A DNA stretch of 64,000 nucleotides from Phocoena phocoena. Taxonomy: Eukaryota > Chordata > Mammalia > Artiodactyla > Phocoenidae. Below are positions 57,121 to 64,000 of the stretch, piece after piece. The stretch lies in the NCBI RefSeq assembly GCF_963924675.1, contig NC_089224.1, forward strand, positions 68,619,464 to 68,683,463, in the 5' to 3' direction. The notes under the pieces are model-generated. The model saw only the letters and a list, made by a program, of their open reading frames with translations, ran no database searches and was not told the origin of the DNA. How positions within the stretch are numbered: the first letter of the stretch is position 1; the number at the start of each line of letters is the position of its first letter. Made by a program: the position numbers and the translations under genes.

Positions 57121-57754
57121 TCAGTGACAGGGTTGAAGAAATGGCAAGATTTCTTTAGATGGAGTTTGGGGAATGAGCATTCTGAACAAAAGCACATCAT
57201 ATCTGAATTATTCTCAGTTTTCTAGGTGGTCCTGCCTCCTAGCTATTCACTCCTAGTGCTGACATAAGCCTTATAGAAATGTTTTGATCGAATTATAAAA
57301 TATATATCAAGTGCGCTGTTTCACTAATGTGAAGTGCAATCTGGGTTTATTCTGATTTAATTGTCTAAAATTATACATGATTCATTCTAATGCAAACAAA
57401 TGAAATTTTTAAAAAAGCATCACCAAATTTTTCTGTTAAATTTTGTTTTTCTTTAATAATAATAATAGTTTAGTTCATAATAATAGTTTAGTTTACCTCA
57501 ATTTTGGGATTTAGTAGATTAGTGGCACTTATTCTGCTTTGGATTCATTTTGCTATGAACTTCATGGTTCAATTTTGACTTTAAAGCAGGCTGGACTTGA
57601 CCTGAAACACTTTCTTCAGGAATCAGATGCAATAGGGGTTGAGGAATAGCATAAATGGGCCATCCTTTTTCTGATTTTGAGAAGGGGATTATTACCAATA
57701 TCCATGTGTTTTCCTGTCTTTTCAGAGTAAGTTCTGGCAGCGTTGGCTGTGGGT
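57121..57754. other. Unique AT-rich sequence with a short tandem
   Basis: A tandem of period 18 ('ataataatagtttagtt') lies near 57460-57494. No gene seen. Confidence 0.45.
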
Positions 57755-57900
57755 CATAGAACCGCAGAATTGTACAGCAGAGAGCATCTTTCAAGGTCAT
57801 CTAAGTTGAGTTTCCTCATTTTGCATATGAGAAAAGTGAGAATCAATGAGGCAAGGTGACCTCTTAGAGTTACAACTCACTATTACGCAGAAAGAGGAAG
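57755..57900 (-). mobile_element. Antisense MIR-like SINE
   Basis: 'catagaaccgcagaattgta', 'tcaaggtcatctaagttgag', 'cattttgcatatgagaaaag' and 'gaatcaatgaggcaaggtga' follow the same order as the copy at 10510-10655. Confidence 0.65.
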
Positions 57901-58467
57901 GGCAGTTGGTACATGGTGGAGGGGCCCCATGTTGGTACATGAAGGACAGTTGGAGGGGACCCACTGATGTATTACAGGGAATCGAATGTTGCCCCCTATA
58001 TTTTTCACTGAGGAAGAAGCAGCTTCTTAGCTTCTACTGCATTGGCTTCTCTTGTGACCCCTGTCCCAGCCGTTGGCTCCATCTACTCCACATTCCTAGC
58101 CCTGGACCATTCCATCTGCCTTCTGTTTATGTGCTGACAGCTGCCTTTCCCCTCATCCTTTGTTCTTGTTCTTTTAAATCCAAGGGGGAGTTGCTCCAGT
58201 GACAGCATTTGAATTCAGCTCATGAAAAATTCTATAACAAGTATACTTGACTGTTCGATCTCTGGCTTCTCCCACATATTTGCCCTTTATACCCTGACAT
58301 CCATAAGCTTCATTTCCTTGGAGCAGATTACAATTTCAATGGAAAGGAAATGTGTAGCTTTCAAGCTGAGCTCAGTTCTAATAAGAATCAAGCAAAGCTC
58401 AGTCCTGGGCCACTGTGGATACTCAGGCACTGAATCAGGCTGTGGCCATCTCTCTGAAAACACAGCT
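57901..58467. other. Unique sequence, no gene seen
   Basis: The 118-codon frame 57846-58202 begins in a MIR and has no recognisable domain. No repeat recognised in the rest. Confidence 0.4.
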
Positions 58468-58605
58468 TCATTGTTATGATGCTGGAAAATCCCTGACCTC
58501 GGTTCAAATTCCAGCCACACCATTTACCTGCTGTGTGATCTGGGCAAGATGCTTAAACTCTGCAGACTCAGTTTCCCCTTATATAATTGGGAACACTAAT
58601 ATTTG
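58468..58605 (+). mobile_element. MIR SINE
   Basis: 'tgacctcggttcaaattcca', 'cacaccatttacctgctgtg', 'tgatctgggcaagatgctta' and 'ctcagtttccccttatataa' are in MIR order. Confidence 0.82.
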
Positions 58606-59120
58606 TTAGTGCATCCTGTGTGTCAAACTCTTATGGTTTATGATCCAGTGAGGAAGATGGACATGAATCAAATGATCACAAATAAATATAAAATTATAAA
58701 TAGGTAAATCCATAAGCCATGAGTCCATAAATCAGGACTTCCTGGGCAAACTGGGATATATGGATCCTCCCCATCCTACCTTTCCCATGACAAAGAAGGT
58801 TGGGAAAGACTTCCCTGGGGATGGGAAGATGGAACTGAGATCTACAGGAAGAGTGAGGATTACTAGGCAAAAGGGGTAAGACAGGAACATTTAGGCCAAG
58901 AGAGCAAGCAGCATATGCAAAACTCTAAAGCAAGGGGAAGCATGGAGCCTACAATGGATTGAAGACCCGTATGGTAGAAGACTAGAGGAGTGTGTGGCAA
59001 ACGTAGGGGCCAGAGCACTTGCCTGTCTCATAGGTGTTAGGAATGTGGGCTTGATCCTGGCTGGTTTTACACAGGGGAATTGCAAGACTAGATTTGTATT
59101 TTAAAAAGATCAGTCTGTCT
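58606..59120 (-). mobile_element. Antisense L2 LINE fragment
   Basis: 'gttagtgcatcctgtgtgtc', 'ccagtgaggaagatggacat', 'ccaagagagcaagcagcata', 'tgcaaaactctaaagcaagg' and 'tgtattttaaaaagatcagt' follow the antisense L2 order. Confidence 0.65.
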
Positions 59121-59145
59121 TCAGAGTACAATTGAGTTCAGTAGT

Positions 59146-59240
59146 GGTTGTCAGTCTTGGCTTTCAAAGTGAAGCTTTTACACAATACCAAAGCCTGGGC
59201 CCCACCCCCAGTGATTTGGATTTAGTTGGTTTAGGGTAGA
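59146..59240 (+). mobile_element. Short hAT-Charlie-like fragment
   Basis: 'gttgtcagtcttggctttca', 'aagcctgggccccaccccca' and 'tgatttggatttagttggtt' resemble a MER5B-type element. It is too short and decayed for a firm name. Confidence 0.5.
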
Positions 59241-59396
59241 TTCCTGTAGGTTATAATGGTTGCCAGGGCTGAGATTTACTGTAGAAAGCGGCTTTAATGG
59301 ATGTGGGGAAGAACAACTGCAAAGCTACTCCTGTAGCCCAGATAAGTAATGATGAGATAGGTTTATGGCAGTATCAGGGACCCTGTAGCTATAGAG

Positions 59397-59567
59397 CAGT
59401 GATTCTCAAACTGCACTGGACTTCCAGTTCCTGGAGGACTTGTTAAAATGCAGATATCTCGGCCCCCTTGATTAGGCCTGGGTTGGGGCCTGAGAATGTG
59501 CGTTTCTGACCAGTTCCTTGGAGATATTAATGTTGCTGGTTTGGAGACCACACTTGGAGAATCACTG
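59397..59567 (+). mobile_element. MER20 hAT-Charlie DNA transposon
   Basis: Complete ends: 'cagtgattctcaaactgcac' and 'gaccacacttggagaatcac' plus tg. The interior has 'cctggaggacttgttaaaat', 'gggttggggcctgagaatgt' and 'gatattaatgttgctggttt'. The 8-bp duplication (ctatagag 59389-59396, atctagag 59568-59575) has two mismatches. Confidence 0.9.
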
Positions 59568-59575
59568 ATCTAGAG

Positions 59576-59919
59576 AAAAGCTGTCAGATTTGGTAGATAA
59601 ATTGAACAGAATTTGGTGATAGATGGCCTATGCACCTAAGGGTGAGGGAGATTGCAAGGACTCTTTTTAGTTTTCTGACTGTATGGGTTGTGCCATTTAT
59701 TGACATTCAGGGAACAGCCAATCAGACCAGAAAGGATCATGAATTCAGTGCTGTGCATGTATTTGAGGATGTCTCTGAAACAACTAAGTGGATATATTAA
59801 GTAGGGACATATATAGAACTTGGAAGAGAAGGTGATTAGAGATGTAAATTTGAGAATCATTGTATAGATGGTCACTGAAACCAAGGACTTATCTATCAGT
59901 GGGACCGCTCAATTTTCCA
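59576..59919. other. Unique sequence, no gene seen
   Basis: Nothing recognisable; small antisense frame at 59636-59884 only. Confidence 0.4.
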
Positions 59920-60290
59920 ACCTTCTTTTGCTCTTATCCTTAGTTTCAAAGCTCTGGCTTCTCTTTTTCTTAGCCTGTCCAAAGTGTCATAACCCTTCCA
60001 GCCTCCGTGCCTTCTTATACCTTCTTAAAGACTATTCCTTCTGTTTGGAAGAATGTTCACTCTCCCTCTTCAAATTTAGCTCCTTTTGCTCCTTTTGGAT
60101 TCCACCCCTCAGGCTTGGTCATTAGCAACCAGGAAGCTTTGTTTCTCTGATTTGTAGCATAAATCAAAGTTGGTGATTATGTGTTTATTTGTGTGATAAT
60201 TTGCTAAATGGTCATCTCTCTTACTAGATTCTAAGAGAACACCACTGCGTCCTGAGGGCTTAGCTCAATATCTGATTGCACTTAAGGAAA
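59920..60290 (+). mobile_element. Sense L2 LINE 3' fragment
   Basis: 'tgtttggaagaatgttcact', 'cttcaaatttagctcctttt', 'cttactagattctaagagaa' and 'cgtcctgagggcttagctca' give the sense L2 3' UTR order with strong decay. Confidence 0.5.
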
Positions 60291-61617
60291 CCCTCTGAGA
60301 CAGTTGTTAAGTGTCCAACAGGTTAGTTACAGAGGTGGTCGTTGTTAAAACTGGTAATTTCTCAGGAATGGGGAGACGCAGTCGCTGGTGTTTTTTCAGT
60401 GATGAGATTAAATTTTGTAGGACTCCGAATGTGTGAATCAGCAACAGCGCCATCTGGTGGAAATAAATGATGCAACAACTACGACCTGACAGTCCAAGCC
60501 CAGGGTTTTTTAAACAAATGCTGCTCTGGGAGAAAAGACTTTTTTATGCTTAAAAAATATGAGTAAAATTTATAAGAGGGAAGATGGACTCTCTTTTTGA
60601 GAGAGACAGTTGGAATAATTGGATATTGAAAACAGCGTTTAGTTTTCCAAAAAGAACGACACTGTAATTCAGAGGGGTTTATTCAAAGGACACATATGGA
60701 AGGAAATAAGGAAGTTAGAGATCTCCACCCAAAGCCAGCATTACAGAAAAACGGGAACAGGCATATAGCTGTGCTTCTCAGACTGATTTGCATTTGGGAA
60801 TTGACTGGTCAATGCGGATATTGCTATCTGGTTGTCTTGTAGTCTCCTCGGTGGCAGATGCAGGTCTCAGTTACTTTCTCCTCCCTTGCTCTTGTGGGCC
60901 TTCCTCCTGCAGAGACATGGTGTTACTAAAATGGTGATGTCAGGGGCTTCACAATATGGGGGCTTGAAGGTATGAAAGTGGACTCATAATTTTTTTTGTT
61001 TCTAAATTTTTCTCAGAATGGGGAAGATATATGGCTTTTTAATTCTGTGATAGGAAATGAAAACTGTGACTAGAGCCCACAGTTTATGAAATTGATTTCA
61101 CAATGTGCAGCTCTCCTCTGCTTCTAATTCAACTATTCTTGTTGCTATCAGTAGACTTAGTGAAGGACTTGAAGCCAGGTGGATTGATATTGGTCAGTCA
61201 CTTCCCTGGGTATGATGTCCCTATTGGACAGAGCTTTTGTATCCATCTACTTCACAGACCATTGTCCAGCCTGCACATCGTTTGCTCAGAGGTCTGGTGC
61301 CATCCATGAACTGAATGCCTTCCATTCAGTTACGGCATTGTTGGGGGTCATATAATACAGAATATAATCACTGTACCAGTTAAGTGGTTTCGATTCAAAT
61401 AGCTTAAATTATAAGGGAATTTATTTCTTATATAACTGGTAAGTCTAGCAATAAAATGGCCTTTCTGTGAGGGATGATCCAGTGGTTCAGTGATGTCAAA
61501 AACCCTGTCTATTTTTCCACTTTGCTGTCTACAATGTTGGCTTCATCTTAGGGTTGTCTTCCTTTATTGTCATAGGTTTTGTATCAGTCAGGATCAACTG
61601 CATTATGCTATAGTAAC
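60291..61617. other. Unique sequence holding a CTCF-like motif
   Basis: No gene or clear repeat. The notable feature is the motif at 60446-60460, listed separately. The frame 61103-61309 has no recognisable domain. Confidence 0.45.
60446..60460 (-). promoter_or_regulatory. Candidate CTCF binding motif
   Basis: The minus strand reads CCACCAGATGGCGCT, which fits the core CTCF consensus (CCA-C-AG-GGC-GC) at all its strong positions. CTCF is an insulator and loop-anchoring zinc-finger protein, and motif orientation matters for loop direction; this one points leftward. The site lies in non-repeat sequence. Motif match alone does not prove occupancy. Confidence 0.55.
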
Positions 61618-61970
61618 GTTATGGACTGAATGTTTGTGTACTCTCAATCCATATGTTGAATCCCTAATCCTCAATGGGATAGTATTAGGAGGTAGGGCCT
61701 TTGGAAGGTAGCTAGTGAGCAGAGCCCCATGATGGGAAGTGCCCCTATAAGAAGAGGAAGAGACATCAGAGTTTCCTTTCTCTGTCATGAGAAGACACAG
61801 TGAGAAGGCAGCCATCTGCAAGCCTGGAAGAGGGTTCTCACCAGACACTGAATCTGTCAGTACCTTAATCTTGGATTTCCAAGCCCCAGAACTGTGAGAA
61901 AATAAATATTTGTGTTTAAATTACCCAGTCTGTGATATTTTGCTCTGGAAGCCAGAGCTGGCTAATACAG
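61618..61970 (+). mobile_element. MST-type ERVL-MaLR LTR
   Basis: 'ttatggactgaatgtttgtg', 'tagtattaggaggtagggcc', 'catgagaagacacagtgaga', 'ctcaccagacactgaatctg', 'cagaactgtgagaaaataaa' and 'ccagagctggctaatacag' are MST blocks in order. It is joined to internal sequence on its right, so this is the 5' LTR of a partial element, not a solo LTR. Confidence 0.88.
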
Positions 61971-62780
61971 AAATTGGTACCATGAAGTGGGGTGCTGTGG
62001 AAATGGCTTTGGTACTGGGTACTGGGTAGAAAATGGAAGAGTTTTGAAATGCATGCTAGAAAAGCCAAGATTACCATGAAAGGACTGTTAAAGGTAATTC
62101 TGGTGAGAACTCAGAAAGAAAAGAGGAACTCCATAAAGAAAGCTTCTATCTTCATAAAGCATAATAATTAATCATGAATAGAATGATAGAAATATGGATG
62201 GTAAAGGCCGTTCTGATGACGTCTCAAACAGAAACGAGAAACATGTTATTGGACAATAGAGAAAAGGCAGTCCTTGTTATAAAGTGGCAAAGAACATGAG
62301 TGAATTTTGTTCACATTCCAGTGTTTTGTGGAAGGTAGAACCTGTGAGTGGTAAACTGGGTATTTAACTGAGGAGCTTTCTAAGCAAGGTGTTGAAAGAG
62401 TAGCTTGGTTCTCCCTGACTGCTTATAGTAAAACACAAGAAGAGATAAATCAATTGTAGAAGGAATTATTATGCAAAAAGGAACCAGAATTTAAAGATTT
62501 TGAAAATTCTCAGTGTATGCAGAGAGGACAGTGTGGTGGGACAACTGTTTGATAGGACTTTAGTATGAACCATGGACCTAATCAGCCACCTCAACAGAAA
62601 CTCTGCCAGTTTGAACTGAAGGAGATGACTGTAGGACTTCTTAGATCCCACAGGACTGGACCATGGTGCTACTCAGCTGTGAAGGTGTGCTATTCTTCAA
62701 GACAAGGGAAGAACAACCCCGAAGGTGATTTAGAGGTCATCAGAGCTGCCTGCCTCCTTGATTCTATTCGTTTCCTGTCA
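61971..62780 (+). mobile_element. MaLR internal sequence after the 5' LTR
   Basis: Directly after the LTR come 'aattggtaccatgaagtggg', 'ggaaatggctttggtactgg', 'gaagagttttgaaatgcatg' and 'aattctggtgagaactcaga', the usual start of MST/THE1-type internal regions, then 'gatagaaatatggatggtaa' further on. These elements are non-autonomous and I see no gag, pol or env frame. No 3' LTR follows in the window. The right edge is approximate. Confidence 0.72.
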
Positions 62781-63484
62781 TGCATTATGTTCCCTCTCTG
62801 TAATATTCTCTCCTGTGAAAATGAAAAGGATAAGATTCAGTCATTACAATAAACTAGTTACGCTACGGTGTTGATGCTTCACATCTACCATACTTCATTC
62901 TATGGTCTCCATGGAAAAGGACCTTTGATAGCTGCTCACTCCACTATTCTTCTCTTCCTTTCTTTTCCTCCAGCTAGGAGCAGCATCAACGGCTTTTGCT
63001 CAAGGCTATCCCCAGGATCTTCTGGTGAGGGTGGGACTGTCTGGCGCCACATACTTTTTTGAGCCACAGACCAAGGGGTTCAATTCCATGGAGCCACTGT
63101 CCCTCTACTAATGCTGTCACTTCTGACCCTCCCCCAGCTCTCTCTCCTTAAATCTCTTTGCCTTAGGACAGATCAGTTTTTCCTCCACTTCTTCTTTACA
63201 GGGCTCTGTGATGCTGATGACTCAAGGCCAATGCTCGTACTTACCTCTTTTTCAAGCCGCATCATCTCAGAAACTAGGTGATAGTTTTTCCAGCCTCTAA
63301 AACATGGAGATAGCATTCTCAGTGACTGAGTGTCATTGCTTTATGGCACGTCGAAGACTAGTTAAAGAGTGGATGTCGGAATTCTCAGAAATCTCTTAAG
63401 TGGAGGCACCAGGGGAGCAGATATGTGCTACATTTAGTTACTCATGCAGGTGTTTATTTAATTGCCTACTAAAGATGGAGACTA
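62781..63484. other. Unique sequence, no gene seen
   Basis: No exon or clear repeat. The frame 62868-63062 has no recognisable domain. Confidence 0.4.
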
Positions 63485-64000
63485 GTTTGTTTATTTTAAT
63501 GTGATATAACTTAAATGCAATAAGGAGCGTAATTTTAAGTGTACAGTTTGATGAGTTTTGCATATGTACACATTTATTTAACTACCATCCTGATCATACA
63601 GAGAGCATTTCTAGCATCTCAAAAAGCTCCCTATGCCCCTTCCTGGTCAGAACATCCCCCAAGGTATTTACTTTTGAAAAAAATTATGTTATAAATGTTT
63701 CAAACATAAAAGTGTGGAGAACAACAAAATGTACCCCTATACATATATCATCCTTATACTTATTACCCAGATCCAGTGTTTTTAAAGATTTTGCTGTACA
63801 ATATTTACCTATTCCCCTTCTCTTTATGCATGTGTGTTAACTATTTTAAGCACACCTCAATTATCACATCATTCTATTTTGATATACATTTCCAAAAACA
63901 TGGATATTTTCTTACATAGCCATAGCTTTATTGTACTGTGCGTTAAATGATGTGGAATCATTTAACACACAGTACACATTACAATCTCCCTAATTGTCTG
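63485..64000 (-). mobile_element. Old antisense L1 (L1M-type) 3' region
   Basis: 'aatgtgatataacttaaatg', 'ttttaagtgtacagtttgat', 'catcctgatcatacagagag' and later 'tttcaaacataaaagtgtgg', 'acccctatacatatatcatc' and 'acccagatccagtgttttta' are antisense segments of old L1 3' UTRs. Two adjoining pieces may be one element or two. It runs off the window and contains the hairpin at 63932-63976. Confidence 0.7.

Overview
This window is non-coding nuclear DNA from a mammal, almost certainly a cetacean and probably a toothed whale. The main evidence is a set of tRNA-derived SINEs of the cetacean CHR type. Five short CHR-2-like copies and two longer CHR-1-like copies share the 'cttccctggtggcgcagtgg' head, the degenerate tRNA B box, the GC-rich body and a poly-A tail. 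Several have clean target-site duplications (TSDs). The rest of the repeat landscape is ordinary eutherian: cetartiodactyl-type L1, old L1M fragments, L2, MIR, MaLR-type LTRs, hAT-Charlie copies (MER5A, MER20) and one Tigger-like element. Family names come from recognition by eye, not from a database search.

I found no cellular protein-coding gene, no exon I can defend, and no structural RNA gene. The only reading frames with recognisable protein families are L1 ORF1 and ORF2 remnants. All other short open frames look like chance or repeat-derived frames. The window is best read as an intron or an intergenic region.

Layout. 1-6.9 kb: mostly unique AT-rich sequence with a CHR-1 SINE (1496-1887), an antisense L2, a MIR and a MER20. 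6.9-8.3 kb: a 5'-truncated L1 whose ORF2 C-terminus carries one nonsense codon. 8.6-15.9 kb: L2 split by MER5A, an MST-type LTR, two CHR-2 SINEs, a CT/CA microsatellite and an L1-type ORF1 relic. 16-36 kb: scattered L2, MIR, an MLT1-type LTR, an L1 3'UTR piece, a Tigger-like element and MER5A in otherwise unique sequence. 36.9-41.3 kb: a 4.4-kb antisense L1 with both ends visible, two nested SINEs, a deleted endonuclease region and a mutated reverse-transcriptase motif. 41.3-44.7 kb: an old antisense L1 split by an LTR, with an inverted second LTR of the same family 1.4 kb away. 44.7-51.5 kb: unique sequence, a MER20 hit by a CHR-2 SINE, a second young truncated L1 with an uninterrupted ORF2 C-terminus, and an older L1 end hit by another CHR-2 SINE. 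51.5-64 kb: unique sequence, old L1, MER5A, MER20, L2, a MaLR LTR with internal sequence, and an L1M fragment at the right edge.

I do not see an undescribed biological system. The observations most worth checking are a near-perfect 20-bp-stem hairpin at 63932-63976 that looks like a template-switch mutation, a strong CTCF-like motif at 60446-60460, a possible short 3' transduction in the 4.4-kb L1, and damage to the ORF2 C-terminal cysteine motif in all three L1 copies that retain it, by a different mutation in each.
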